DNA of 64,000 nucleotides from Primulina eburnea (GCF_022965805.1 NW_027331416.1:114317-178316), one strand, 5' to 3'. Counted from the first letter of the stretch, positions 10,767 through 23,686 are shown. The notes: generated by a model from the letters alone, not told the origin. Translations and numbers: made by a program.

Positions 10767-13700
10767 TCAATCCAAGTTCTTTTTAAGAATAGCACGCAAA
10801 AGTGTTCCCAAAGTTCTATTGACAACTTCAGTTTGTCCATCCGTTTGAGGATGACAAGTAGTAGAAGACAACAATTTTGTGCCAAGTTTAGCCCATAAAG
10901 TCCTCCAAAAGTAACTCAATAATTTAACATCGCGACCAGAAACAATAGTCCTAGGCATGCCATGCAACCTAACGACTTTTCTAAAGAAAAAATCCGCAAT
11001 GTTTGAAGCATCATCGGTTTTATGACAATCTATAAAATGTGACATCTTAGAGAATCTATCCACAACAACAAAAATAGAATCCCTCCCCTTCTTAGTCCTA
11101 GGCAACCCCAAAATAAAGTCCATAGAAATGTCAAACCAAATTCTTTTTAAGAATAGAACGCAAAAGTGTTTCCAAAGTTCTATTGACAACTTCAGTTTGT
11201 CCATCCGTTTGAGGATGACAAGTAGTAGAAAACAATAATTTTGTGTCAGGTTTAGCCCATAAATTCTTCCAAAAGTAACTCAAGAATTTAACATCGTGAC
11301 CAGAAACAATAGTCCTAGACATGCCATGCAACCTAACGACTTCTCTAAAGAACAAATCCGCAATGTTTGAAGCATCATCGGTTTTATGACAAGCAAGAAA
11401 ATGTGCCATCTTTGATAATCTATCCACAACAACAAAAATAGAATCCCTACCCTTCTTAGTCCTAGGCAACCCCAAAATAAAGTCAATAGAAATGTCAATC
11501 CAAGTTCTTTTTAAGATTAGCACGCAAAAGTGTTCCAAAGTTCTATTGACAACTTCAGTTTGTCCATCCGTTTGAGGATGACAAGTAGTAGAAAACAATA
11601 ATTTTGTGTCAGGTTTAGCCCATAAATTCTTCCAAAAGTAACTCAAGAATTTAACATCGTGACCAGAAACAATAGTCCTAGACATGCCATGCAACCTAAC
11701 GACTTCTCTAAAGAACAAATCCGCAATGTTTGAAGCATCATCGGTTTTATGACAAGCTATAAAATGTGCCATCTTAGATAATCTATCCACAACAACAAAA
11801 AAAAAATCCCTACCCTTCTTAGTCCTAGGCAACCCCAAAATAAAGTAAATAGAAATGTCAATCCAAGTCTTTTTAAGAATAGCACGCAAAAGTGTTCCCA
11901 AATTTTTATTGACAACTTCAGTTTGTCCATCCGTTTGAGGATAACAAGTAGTAGAAAACAACAATTTTGTGCCTAGTTTAGCCCATAAAGTATTCCAAAA
12001 GTAACTCAAGAATTTAACATCGCGACCAGGAACAGTAGTCATAGGCATGCCATGCAACCTAACGACTTCTCTAAAGAACAAATCCGTAATGTTTGAAGCA
12101 TCATTGGTTTTATGACAAGCTATAAAATGTGCCATCTTAGAGAATCTATCCACAACAACAAAAAAAGAATCCCTACCCTTCTTAGTCCTAGGCAACCCCA
12201 AAATAAAGTCCATAGAAATGTCAATCCAAGTTCTTTTTAAGAATAGCACGCAAAAGTGTTCCCAAAGTTCTATTGACAACTTCAGTTTGTCCATCCGTTT
12301 GAGGATGACAAGTAGTAGAAAACAACAATTTTGTGCCAAGTTTAGCCCATAAAGTCTTCCAAAAGTAACTCAAGAATTTAACATCGCGACCAAAAACAAT
12401 AGTCCTAGGCATGCCATGCAACCTAACGACTTCTCTAAAGAACAAATCCGCAATGTTTGAAGCATCATCGGTTTTATGACAAGCTATAAAATGTGCCATT
12501 TTAGAAAATCTATCCACAATAACAAAAATAGAATCTCTACCCTTCTTAGTCCTAGGCAACCCCAAAATAAACTCTATAGAAATGTCAATCCAAGTTCTTT
12601 TTATGAATAGCACGAAAAGGTTTTCCCAAAGTTCTATCTACAACTTCAGTCTGTCCATCTGTTTGAGGATGAAAAGTAGTAGAAAACAACAATTTTGTGC
12701 CAAGTTTCGCCCATAAAGTATTCCAAAAGTAACTCAAGAATTTAACATCGCGACCAGAAACAATAGTCCTAGGCATGCCATGCAACCTAACGACTTCTCT
12801 AAAGAACAAATCCTCAATGTTTGAAGCATCATTTGTTTTATGACAAGCTATAAAATGTGCCATCTTAGATAATCTATCCACAACAACAAAAAAAGAATCC
12901 CTACCCTTCTTAGTCCTAGGCAACCCCAAAATAAAGTCCATAGAAATGTCAATCCAAGTTCTTTTTAAGAATAGCACGCAAAAGTGTTCCCAAAGTTTTA
13001 TTGACAACTTCAGTTTGTCCATCCGTTTGAGGATAACAAGTAGTAGAAAACAACAATTTTGTGCCTAGTTTAGCCCATAAAGTATTCCAAAAGTAACTCA
13101 AGAATTTAACATCGCGACCAGAAACAATAGTCCTAGGCATGCCTTGCAACCTAACGACTTCTCTAAAGAACAAATCCGCAATGTTTGAAGCATCATCGGT
13201 TTTATGACAAGCTATAAAATGTGCCAACTTAGAGAATCTATCCACAACAACAAAAATAGAATTCCTCCCCTTCTTAGTCCTAGGCAACCCCAAAATAAAG
13301 TCAATAGAAATGTCAATCCAAGTTCTTTTTAAGAATAGCACGCAAAAGTGTTCCCAAAGTTCTATTGACAACTTCAGTTTGTCCATCCGTTTGAGGATGA
13401 CAAGTAGTAGAAGACAACAATTTTGTGCCAAGTTTAGCCCATAAAGTCCTCCAAAAGTAACTCAAGAATTTAACATCGCGACCAGAAACAATAGTCCTAG
13501 GCATGCCATGCAACCTAACGACTTTTCTAAAGAAAAAATCCGCAATGTTTGAAGCATCATCGGTTTTATGACAATCTATAAAATGTGACATCTTAGAGAA
13601 TCTATCCACAACAACAAAAATAGAATCCCTCCCCTTCTTAGTCCTAGGCAACCCCAAAATAAAGTCCATAGAAATGTCAAACCAAATTCTTTTTAAGAAT

Positions 13701-15858
13701 AGAACGCAAAAGTGTTTCCAAAGTTCTATTGACAACTTCAGTTTGTCCATCCGTTTGAGGATGACAAGTAGTAGAAAACAATAATTTTGTGTCAGGTTTA
13801 GCCCATAAATTCTTCCAAAAGTAACTCAAGAATTTAACATCGTGACCAGAAACAATAGTCCTAGACATGCCATGCAACCTAACGACTTCTCTAAAGAACA
13901 AATCCGCAATGTTTGAAGCATCATCGGTTTTATGACAAGCTAGAAAATGTGCCATCATAGATAATCTATCCACAACAACAAAAATAGAATCCCTCCCCTT
14001 CTTAGTCATAGGCAACTCCAAAATAAAGTCCATAGAAATGTCAATCCAAGTTCTTTTTAAGAATAGCACGCAAAAGTGTTCCCAAAGTTTTATTGACAAC
14101 TTCAGTTTGTCCATCCGTTTGAGGATGACAAGTAGTATAAAACAATAATTTTGTGCCAAGTTTAGCCATAAAGTCTTCCAAAAGTAACTAAAGAATTTAA
14201 CATCGCGACCAGAAACAATAGTCCTAGGCATGCCATGCAACCTAACGACTTCTCTAAAGAACAAATCCGCAATGTTCGAAGCATCATTTGTTTTATGACA
14301 AGCTATAAAATGTGCCATCTTAGATAATCTATCCACAACAACAAAAAAAAAATCCCTACCCTTCTTAGTCCTAGGCAACCCCAAAATAAAGTCCATAGAA
14401 ATGTCAATCCAAGTCTTTTTAAGAATAGCACGCAAAAGTGTTCCCAAATTTTTATTGACAACTTTAGTTTGTCCATCCGTTTGAGGATAACAAGTAGTAG
14501 AAAACAACAATTTTGTGCCTAGTTTAGCCCATAAAGTATTCCAAAAGTAACTCAAGAATTTAACATCGCGACCAGGAACAGTAGTCATAGGCATGCCATG
14601 CAACCTAACGACTTCTCTAAAGAACAAATCCGTAATGTTTGAAGCATCATTGGTTTTATGACAAGCTATAAAATGTGCCATCTTAGAGAATCTATCCACA
14701 ACAACAAAAAAAGAATCCCTACCCTTCTTAGTCCTAGGCAACCCCAAAATAAAGTCCATAGAAATGTCAATCCAAGTTCTTTTTAAGAATAGCACGCAAA
14801 AGTGTTCCCAAAGTTCTATTGACAACTTCAGTTTGTCCATCCGTTTGAGGATGACAAGTAGTAGAAAACAACAATTTTGTGCCAAGTTTAGCCCATAAAG
14901 TCTTCCAAAAGTAACTCAAGAATTTAACATCGCGACCAAAAACAATAGTCCTAGGCATGCCATGCAACCTAACGACTTCTCTAAAGAACAAATCCGCAAT
15001 GTTTGAAGCATCATCGGTTTTATGACAAGCTATAAAATGTGCCATTTTAGAAAATCTATCCACAATAACAAAAATAGAATCTCTACCCTTCTTAGTCCTA
15101 GGCAACCCCAAAATAAACTCTATAGAAATGTCAATCCAAGTTCTTTTTATGAATAGCACGAAAAGGTTTTCCCAAAGTTCTATCTACAACTTCAGTCTGT
15201 CCATCTGTTTGAGGATGAAAAGTAGTAGAAAACAACAATTTTGTGCCAAGTTTCGCCCATAAAGTATTCCAAAAGTAACTCAAGAATTTAACATCGCGAC
15301 CAGAAACAATAGTCCTAGGCATGCCATGCAACCTAACGACTTCTCTAAAGAACAAATCCTCAATGTTTGAAGCATCATTTGTTTTATGACAAGCTATAAA
15401 ATGTGCCATCTTAGATAATCTATCCACAACAACAAAAAAAGAATCCCTACCCTTCTTAGTCCTAGGCAACCCCAAAATAAAGTCCATAGAAATGTCAATC
15501 CAAGTTCTTTTTAAGAATAGCACGCAAAAGTGTTCCCAAAGTTTTATTGACAACTTCAGTTTGTCCATCCGTTTGAGGATAACAAGTAGTAGAAAACAAC
15601 AATTTTGTGCCTAGTTTAGCCCATAAAGTATTCCAAAAGTAACTCAAGAATTTAACATCGCAACCAGGAACAGTAGTCTTAGGCATGCCATGCAACCTAA
15701 CGACTTCTCTAAAGAACAAATCTGCAATGTTTGAAGCATCATTGGTTTTATGACAAGCTATAAAATGTGCCATCTTAGAGAATCTATCCACAACAACAAA
15801 AAAAGAATCCCTACCCTTCTTAGTCCTAGGCAACCCCAAAATAAAGTCCATAGAAATG
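10767..15858 (-). repeat. Higher-order repeat HOR-1: two copies of a 7-monomer, 2546-bp unit
   Basis: 10767-13312 and 13313-15858 match with an exact 2546-bp offset. Subtype-specific features recur at this spacing: the aaagtcctcc monomer, the gtgtcaggttt monomer, the gaaaaggttttccc monomer and the caatgtttgaagcatcatttg monomer. One monomer differs in subtype between copies (11500-11860 against 14045-14405), as if replaced by conversion while keeping the total length. The first ten or so monomers of the block do not fit the same phase. Confidence 0.85.
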
Positions 15859-18052
15859 TCAATCCAAGTTCTTTTTAAGAATAGCACGCAAAAGTGTTCC
15901 CAAAGTTCTATTGACAACTTCAGTTTGTCCATCCGTTTGAGGATGACAAGTAGTAGAAAACAACAATTTTGTGCCAAGTTTAGCCCATAAAGTCTTCCAA
16001 AAGTAACTCAAGAATTTAACCTCGCGACCAAAAACAATAGTTCTAGGCATGCCATGCAACCTAACGACTTCTCTAAAGAACAAATCCGCAATGTTTGAAG
16101 CATCATCGGTTTTATGACAAGCTATAAAATGTGCCATCTTAGAGAATCTATCCACAATAACAAAAATAGAATCTCTACCCTTCTTAGTCCTTGGCAACCC
16201 CAAAATAAACTCTATAGAAATGTCAATCCAAGTTCTTTTTATGAATAGCACGAAAAAGTGTTCCCAAAGTTCTATTGACAACTTCAGTCTGTCCATCTGT
16301 TTGAGGATGAAAAGTAGTAGAAAACAACAATTTTGTGCCAAGTTTGGCCCATAAAGTATTCCAAAAGTATCTCAAGAATTTAACATCACGACCAGAAACA
16401 ATAGTCCTAGACATGCCATGCAACCTAACGACTTCTCTAAAGAACAAATCCGCAATGTTTGAAGCATCATCGGTTTTATGACAAGCTAGAAAATGTGTCA
16501 TCTTAGATAATCTATCCACAACAACAAAAATAGAATCCCTACCCTTCTTAGTCCTAGGCAACCCCAAAATAAAGTCCATAGAAATGTCAATCCAAGTTCT
16601 TTTTAAGAATAGCACGCAAAAGTGTTCCAAAGTTCTATTGACAACTTCAGTTTGTCCATCCGTTTGAGGATGACAAGTAGTAGAAAACAATAATTTTGTG
16701 CCAAGTTTAGCCATAAAGTCTTCCAAAAGTAACTAAAGAATTTAACATCGCGACCAGAAACAATAGTCCTAGGCATGCCATGCAACCTAACGACTTCTCT
16801 AAAAAACAAATCCGCAATGATTGAAGCATCATTTGTTTTATGACAAGCTATAAAATGTGCCATCTTAGATAATCTATCCACAACAACAAAAAAAGAATCC
16901 CTACCCTTCTTAGTCCTAGGCAACCCCAAAATAAAGTCCATAGAAATGTCAATCCAAGTTCTTTTTAAGAATAGCACGCAAAAGTGTTCCCAAAGTTTTA
17001 TTGACAACTTCAGTTTTTCCATCCGTTTGAGGATAACAAGTTGTAGAAAACAACAATTTTGTGCCTAGTTTAGCCCATAAAGTATTTCAAAAGTAACTCA
17101 AGAATTTAACATCGCGACCAGGAACAGTAGTCTTAGGCATGCCACGCAACCTAACGACTTCTCTAAAGAACAAATCCGCAATGTTTGAAGCATCATTGGT
17201 TTTATGACAAGCTATAAAATGTGCCATCTTAGAGAATCTATCCACAACAACAAAAAAAGAATCCCTACCTTTCTTAGTCCTAGGCAACCCCAAAATAAAG
17301 TCCATAGAAATGTCAATCCAAGTTCTTTTTAAGAATAGCACGCAAAAGTGTTCCCAAAGTTTTATTGACAACTTCAGTTTGTCCATCCGTTTGAGGATAA
17401 CAAGTAGTAGAAAACAACAATTTTGTGCCTAGTTTAGCCCATAAAGTATTCCAAAAGTAACTCAAGAATTTAACATCGCGACCAGGAACAGTAGTCTTAG
17501 GCATGCCACGCAACCTAACGACTTCTCTAAAGAACAAATCCGCAATGTTTGAAGCATCATTGGTTTTATGACAAGCTATAAAATGTGCCATCTAAGAGAA
17601 TCTATCCACAACAACAAAAAAAGAATTCCTACCTTTCTTAGTCCTAGGCAACCCCAAAATAAAGTCCATAGAAATGTCAATTCAAGTTCTTTTCAAGAAT
17701 AGCACGCAAAAGTGTTCCCAAAGTTCTATTGACAACTTCAGTCTGTCCATCCGTTTGAGGATGACAAGTAGTAGAAAACAACAATTTTGTGCCAAGTTTG
17801 GTCCATAAAGTATTCCAAAAGTAACTCAAGAATTTAACATCGCGACCAGAAACAATAGTCCTAGGCATGCCATGCAACCTAACGACTTCTCTAAAGAACA
17901 AATACGCAATGTTTGAAGCATCATTGCTTTTATGACAAGCTAGAAAATGTGCCATCTTAGATAATCTATCCACAACAACAAAAATAGAATCCCTACCCTT
18001 CTTAGTCCTAGGCAACCCCAAAATAAAGTCCATAGAAATGTCAATCCAAGTT

Positions 18053-18057
18053 CGTTT
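18053..18057. other. Target site duplication CGTTT, left (three-LTR element)
   Basis: CGTTT directly left of the LTR tip TGTAGTG. It recurs at 23008-23012 after the last LTR. The uninterrupted satellite reads aagttcgttttaag, so the insertion is exact. Confidence 0.95.
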
Positions 18058-19172
18058 TGTAGTGACCCGTTCCAGAATCACCTACTAATCAAGAACTAAG
18101 CATGCAATCAACCTAATTAACAATAATCAGAGATAACAGCGGAAATACCACAAATGATAGATATACAACCCAATCGAAGTCTAGAACAACTCAAAATAAA
18201 ATATCCAATACAACCATATCGAATCAAAACAATATCGATAAACTAAACCAACCAGCTACTCAACGTCCTCCTCCTGCTCCTCCTGAGCTGTCCAACCTGA
18301 GGCCTGCCCCGTGGGAATGGGGTGTCCAAGAATAAACAAAACCGAGGACGTGAGCGATAAGAACGCCCAGTACAAAAGTATGAGTATACAGACCTATATG
18401 AAATGCACATGCTATGATATGATACCAGGGTAGTCAAGAAACAGGAATCACAAAAGGATCTCAACAATGCTCAGTCTAGAGGCGCCAAGTGGATAGTGCC
18501 GCGCGGTACACCTCTGGGTCACTGCATCCACTACAAGACAGACGTGGACCTAAAATGTCCCGGACCACCGAAGCCCTCCCGACCCGTCGGCCACTGTGTA
18601 CTCTCGGTGTCCATGCGTCCACAAGACAGGGCTGAGCGGCCCCAAGATATAGCTTATCTCGAAAGAGATACAGCTCAACAGTAAAGGCTATCTCAAAGGA
18701 GAATACGGCTCAACATGAAATGCAACGTGCAGTAATAAACGTGACATAATAGCATGCATCATATGACATATATCAATGCACCACATAATCATGCAACACA
18801 TATATGAATGTATACTCAACCAGGATATCTCGGATAGTACTTTCGTACCTCTATCACAGCAAGCCTAGCCTTACGCAACACCGCTAATCAGGTCTAGAAC
18901 AAGCCTACGCATCAAAAGCATACTCAATCAATACTACCATGCTCGACTAGCAAAACCAGTACTCCCTAGTACTACCAAAGGTTTAGGGTTTACCTTCGTC
19001 CGTCGACAGCCCTTTGATGTCGATTGCCTCGAAACTCAGGCGCCGCTACGCTACTACTCCTGGCAGCTCTTAGCTATCGCTCGACCAACAACTAACCCTA
19101 GAAACCTTCCAAACTCTCCAAAATGAGAGAAAACTCAAGAAATTGGCAAGTCAAAAATGAGAAATCCGAGCA

Positions 19173-19182
19173 CTATTTATAG
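19173..19182 (-). promoter_or_regulatory. TATA box of TR element LTR
   Basis: Plus-strand ctatttatag is CTATAAATAG in the element sense, a strong TATA box about 10 bp downstream of the palindromic cluster. Identical copies lie at 20934-20943 and 22695-22704. Transcription from the outer 5' LTR (21580-23007) would start from the last of these. Confidence 0.7.
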
Positions 19183-19188
19183 GCCATG

Positions 19189-19404
19189 TTCGGATCCTCC
19201 GAACAACACTTCGGAACGTCCGAACGCTACGTGTCCATTGGCTCTTGACAGCTCATGATCGGATCCTCCGATCATACACTTCGGACCGTCCGAACATGCA
19301 CGTGTCCAGCTGCTCTTGACACCTCATGATCGGATCCACCGAACCCACTTCGGACCTTCCGAACTCTTCGGTGCTTCCGAACCATCTTCGGTCCGTCCGA
19401 TCAT
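19189..19404 (-). repeat. Palindromic cluster (TTCGGA/TCCGAA words) in TR LTR
   Basis: Repeated inverted words such as ttcggatcctccgaa, cttcggaacgtccgaac and atgatcggatcctccgatcat, alternating with gctcttgacagctcatgatc and related 20-bp spacers. The same cluster is present at 20950-21165 and 22711-22926. It lies directly upstream of the TATA box in the element sense. Confidence 0.8.
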
Positions 19405-19485
19405 GACTCGGTCAAAATTACACATTAAACCTTCTTAATCACCATTAATCCGTTAATTACCCAATTTGGAATTCGGGCTACTACA

Positions 19486-19818
19486 TTCTCCCCCCCTTAA
19501 AACGATTTCGTCCTCGAAATCAGGCTTAGAGAATGAACAAAACGAAAATAACAACATCGTTACCCTCAAAATCTAAAGGACAACCCATCACTAGACGCTT
19601 CGCTAACACCGAATGACCCATCGGAGTAGAAACAGAAAGAATGACGTCTACGATCGTCCTGGTCACCCCAACGACCTACACTCCCCTGACTACTCTCATC
19701 ACCAAAGTGGTCAGCCATCACTACAAGATAGAATAGGGAAAACTAGTAAATTGGTCAACGGAAATCCCAAAACAGAAATCTATATCCCAAAATCATACGC
19801 ATGCTCTGATACCATAAA
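19486..19818 (-). mobile_element. TR element internal region 1 (333 bp, non-coding) with PPT and PBS
   Basis: Begins with a polypurine tract (19486-19498; AAGGGGGGGAGAA in the element sense) abutting the LTR and ends with PBS TGGTATCAGAGC (19803-19814, minus) 4 bp from the next LTR. The remaining roughly 300 bp has one open frame of 78 codons on the plus strand, antisense to the element, with no recognisable domain. It should hold the packaging signal. Confidence 0.85.
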
Positions 19819-21246
19819 TGTAGTGACCCGTTCCAGAATCACCTACTAATCAAGAACTAAGCATGCAATCAACCTAATTAACAATAATCAGAGATAACAG
19901 CGGAAATACCACAAATGATAGATATACAACCCAATCGAAGTCTAGAACAACTCAAAATAAAATATCCAATACAACCATATCGAATCAAAACAATATCGAT
20001 AAACTAAACCAACCAGCTACTCAACGTCCTCCTCCTGCTCCTCCTGAGCTGTCCAACCTGAGGCCTGCCCCGTGGGAATGGGGTGTCCAAGAATAAACAA
20101 AACCGAGGACGTGAGCGATAAGAACGCCCAGTACAAAAGTATGAGTATACAGACCTATATGAAATGCACATGCTATGATATGATACCACGGTAGTCAAGA
20201 AACAGGAATCACAAAAGGATCTCAACAATGCTCAGTCTAGAGGCGCCAAGTGGATAGTGCCGCGCGGTACACCTCTGGGTCACTGCATCCACTACAAGAC
20301 AGACGTGGACCTAAAATGTCCCGGACCACCGAAGCCCTCCCGACCCGTCGGCCACTGTGTACTCTCGGTGTCCATGCGTCCACAAGACAGGGCTGAGCGG
20401 CCCCAAGATATAGCTTATCTCGAAAGAGATACAGCTCAACAGTAAAGGCTATCTCAAAGGAGAATACGGCTCAACATGAAATGCAACGTGCAGTAATAAA
20501 CGTGACATAATAGCATGCATCATATGACATATATCAATGCACCACATAATCATGCAACACATATATGAATGTATACTCAACCAGGATATCTCGGATAGTA
20601 CTTTCGTACCTCTATCACAGCAAGCCTAGCCTTACGCAACACCGCTAATCAGGTCTAGAACAAGCCTACGCATCAAAAGCATACTCAATCAATACTACCA
20701 TGCTCGACTAGCAAAACCAGTACTCCCTAGTACTACCAAAGGTTTAGGGTTTACCTTCGTCCGTCGACAGCCCTTTGATGTCGATTGCCTCGAAACTCAG
20801 GCGCCGCTACGCTACTACTCCTGGCAGCTCTTAGCTATCGCTCGACCAACAACTAACCCTAGAAACCTTCCAAACTCTCCAAAATGAGAGAAAACTCAAG
20901 AAATTGGCAAGTCAAAAATGAGAAATCCGAGCACTATTTATAGGCCATGTTCGGATCCTCCGAACAACACTTCGGAACGTCCGAACGCTACGTGTCCATT
21001 GGCTCTTGACAGCTCATGATCGGATCCTCCGATCATACACTTCGGACCGTCCGAACATGCACGTGTCCAGCTGCTCTTGACACCTCATGATCGGATCCAC
21101 CGAACCCACTTCGGACCTTCCGAACTCTTCGGTGCTTCCGAACCATCTTCGGTCCGTCCGATCATGACTCGGTCAAAATTACACATTAAACCTTCTTAAT
21201 CACCATTAATCCGTTAATTACCCAATTTGGAATTCGGGCTACTACA
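19819..21246 (-). repeat. TR element LTR copy 2 (central, shared)
   Basis: 1428 bp, differing from copy 1 at one visible base (ataccacgg against ataccaggg near 20188). It is flanked on the left by a PBS and on the right by a PPT, so it serves both internal regions. Confidence 0.93.
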
Positions 21247-21579
21247 TTCTCCCCCCCTTAAAACGATTTCGTCCTCGAAATCAGGCTTAGAGAATGAACA
21301 AAACGAAAATAACAACATCGTTACCCTCAAAATCTAAAGGACAACCCATCACTAGACGCTTCGCTAACACCGAATGACCCATCGGAGTAGAAACAGAAAG
21401 AATGACGTCTACGATCGTCCTGGTCACCCCAACGACCTACACTCCCCTGACTACTCTCATCACCAAAGTGGTCAGCCATCACTACAAGATAGAATAGGGA
21501 AAACTAGTAAATTGGTCAACGGAAATCCCAAAACAGAAATCTATATCCCAAAATCATACGCATGCTCTGATACCATAAA
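21247..21579 (-). mobile_element. TR element internal region 2 (333 bp)
   Basis: Appears identical to internal region 1 by eye, including the PPT at 21247-21259 and the PBS at 21564-21575. Confidence 0.85.
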
Positions 21580-23007
21580 TGTAGTGACCCGTTCCAGAAT
21601 CACCTACTAATCAAGAACTAAGCATGCAATCAACCTAATTAACAATAATCAGAGATAACAGCGGAAATACCACAAATGATAGATATACAACCCAATCGAA
21701 GTCTAGAACAACTCAAAATAAAATATCCAATACAACCATATCGAATCAAAACAATATCGATAAACTAAACCAACCAGCTACTCAACGTCCTCCTCCTGCT
21801 CCTCCTGAGCTGTCCAACCTGAGGCCTGCCCCGTGGGAATGGGGTGTCCAAGAATAAACAAAACCGAGGACGTGAGCGATAAGAACGCCCAGTACAAAAG
21901 TATGAGTATACAGACCTATATGAAATGCACATGCTATGATATGATACCAGGGTAGTCAAGAAACAGGAATCACAAAAGGATCTCAACAATGCTCAGTCTA
22001 GAGGCGCCAAGTGGATAGTGCCGCGCGGTACACCTCTGGGTCACTGCATCCACTACAAGACAGACGTGGACCTAAAATGTCCCGGACCACCGAAGCCCTC
22101 CCGACCCGTCGGCCACTGTGTACTCTCGGTGTCCATGCGTCCACAAGACAGGGCTGAGCGGCCCCAAGATATAGCTTATCTCGAAAGAGATACAGCTCAA
22201 CAGTAAAGGTTATCTCAAAGGAGAATACGGCTCAACATGAAATGCAACGTGCAGTAATAAACGTGACATAATAGCATGCATCATATGACATATATCAATG
22301 CACCACATAATCATGCAACACATATATGAATGTATACTCAACCAGGATATCTCGGATAGTACTTTCGTACCTCTATCACAGCAAGCCTAGCCTTACGCAA
22401 CACCGCTAATCAGGTCTAGAACAAGCCTACGCATCAAAAGCATACTCAATCAATACTACCATGCTCGACTAGCAAAACCAGTACTCCCTAGTACTACCAA
22501 AGGTTTAGGGTTTACCTTCGTCCGTCGACATCCCTTTGATGTCGATTGCCTCGAAACTCAGGCGCCGCTACGCTACTACTCCTGGCAGCTCTTAGCTATC
22601 GCTCGACCAACAACTAACCCTAGAAACCTTCCAAACTCTCCAAAATGAGAGAAAACTCAAGAAATTGGCAAGTCAAAAATGAGAAATCCGAGCACTATTT
22701 ATAGGCCATGTTCGGATCCTCCGAACAACACTTCGGAACGTCCGAACGCTACGTGTCCATTGGCTCTTGACAGCTCATGATCGGATCCTCCGATCATACA
22801 CTTCGGACCGTCCGAACATGCACGTGTCCAGCTGCTCTTGACACCTCATGATCGGATCCACCGAACCCACTTCGGACCTTCCGAACTCTTCGGTGCTTCC
22901 GAACCATCTTCGGTCCGTCCGATCATGACTCGGTCAAAATTACACATTAAACCTTCTTAATCACCATTAATCCGTTAATTACCCAATTTGGAATTCGGGC
23001 TACTACA
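21580..23007 (-). repeat. TR element LTR copy 3 (outer 5' LTR)
   Basis: 1428 bp. Visible differences from copy 1 are aggttatc near 22208 and cgacatccc near 22530. It ends CTACA at 23007 followed by the right TSD. Confidence 0.93.
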
Positions 23008-23012
23008 CGTTT
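23008..23012. other. Target site duplication CGTTT, right (three-LTR element)
   Basis: Matches 18053-18057. The satellite resumes as CGTTTTAAGAATAGC in register. Confidence 0.95.
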
Positions 23013-23686
23013 TAAGAATAGCACGCAAAAGTGTTCCCAAAGTTCTATTGACAACTTCAGTTTGTCCATCCGTTTGAGGATAACAAGTAGTAGAAACCAA
23101 CAATTTTGTGCCAAGTTTAGCCCATAAAGTCTTCCAAAAGTAACACAAGAATTTAACATCGCGACCAGAAACAATAGTCCTAGGCATGCCATGCAACCTA
23201 ACGACATCTCTAAAGAACAAATCCGCAATGTTTGAAGCATCATCGGTTTTATGACAAGCTATAAAATGTGCCAACTAAGAGAATCTATCCACAACAACAA
23301 AAATAGAATTCCTCCCCTTCTTAGTCCTAGGCAACCCCAAAATAAAGTCCATAGAAATGTCAATCCAAGTTCTTTTTAACAATAGCACGCAAAAGTGTTC
23401 CCAAAGTTCTATTGACAACTTCAGTTTGTCCATCCGTTTGAGGATGACAAGTAGTAGAAACCTACAATTTTGTGCCAAGTTTAGCCCATAAAGTCTTCCA
23501 AAAGTAACACAAGAATTTAACATCGCGACCAGAAACAATATTCCTAGGCATGCCATGCAACCTAACGACATCTCTAAAGAACAAATCCGCAATGTTTGAA
23601 GCATCATCGGTTTTATGACAAGCTATAAAATGTGCCAACTAAGAGAATCTATCCACAACAACAAAAATAGAATTCCTCCCCTTCTT
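23008..23686 (-). repeat. Integrase-derived satellite, continuation of S1 (about 1.9 monomers)
   Basis: Continues the array interrupted at 18057. Two monomers of the subtypes with accaacaattttg and cctacaattttg, both with aacacaagaattt. The same ordered pair occurs at 8950-9670 and 39600-40310. It breaks at ccccttctt where the B1 LTR begins. Confidence 0.93.

Larger units (their letters stand above)
8305..18057 (-). repeat. Integrase-derived 364-bp satellite, block S1 (about 27 monomers)
   Basis: Head-to-tail monomers of 364 bp, a few of 363 bp. Read on the minus strand, each encodes a Ty3/gypsy integrase core from [18 protein letters not shown], through [19 protein letters not shown], to [19 protein letters not shown]. 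The next monomer starts directly after KKNL. Because 364 is not a multiple of three, the frame rotates at each junction, giving overlapping open frames of 130-160 codons and fused ones of up to 402 codons where 1-bp deletions occur. The second catalytic Asp is replaced (SGRD, SGHD, PGRD, FGRD) in every monomer I read. The first Asp and the Glu remain. The unit matches 32300-32664 in element C at roughly 84 percent of bases. These frames are not genes. Confidence 0.95.
18058..19485 (-). repeat. TR element LTR copy 1
   Basis: 1428 bp, TGTAGTGACC...GGGCTACTACA. In the element sense this is the 3' LTR. It carries the palindromic cluster at 19189-19404 and a TATA box at 19173-19182. Confidence 0.93.
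18058..23007 (-). mobile_element. Three-LTR, non-coding LTR retrotransposon (TR) inserted in satellite
   Basis: LTR (18058-19485), internal (19486-19818), LTR (19819-21246), internal (21247-21579), LTR (21580-23007). The period is exactly 1761 bp, LTRs are 1428 bp and internal regions only 333 bp. Ends are TG...CA, PPT and PBS sit at the proper places for a minus-strand element, and the 5-bp TSD CGTTT flanks it. No protein domain is encoded. LTR copies differ at only one to three positions by eye, so insertion and duplication are very recent. It is parasitic on an autonomous partner. It fits neither TRIM (LTRs too long) nor LARD (internal too short). Confidence 0.93.

Noticed and set aside
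8298..18081. Dozens of 60-400 codon open frames resembling integrase, as if a gene family
   Set aside because: They are shifted views of one 364-bp tandem monomer. All lack a catalytic Asp, have no starts or promoters of their own, and change frame at each monomer.
18243..22206. Repeated small open frames of 62, 74 and 78 codons
   Set aside because: They recur only because the TR element is in tandem, lie on both strands within LTR or internal non-coding DNA, and show no domain.
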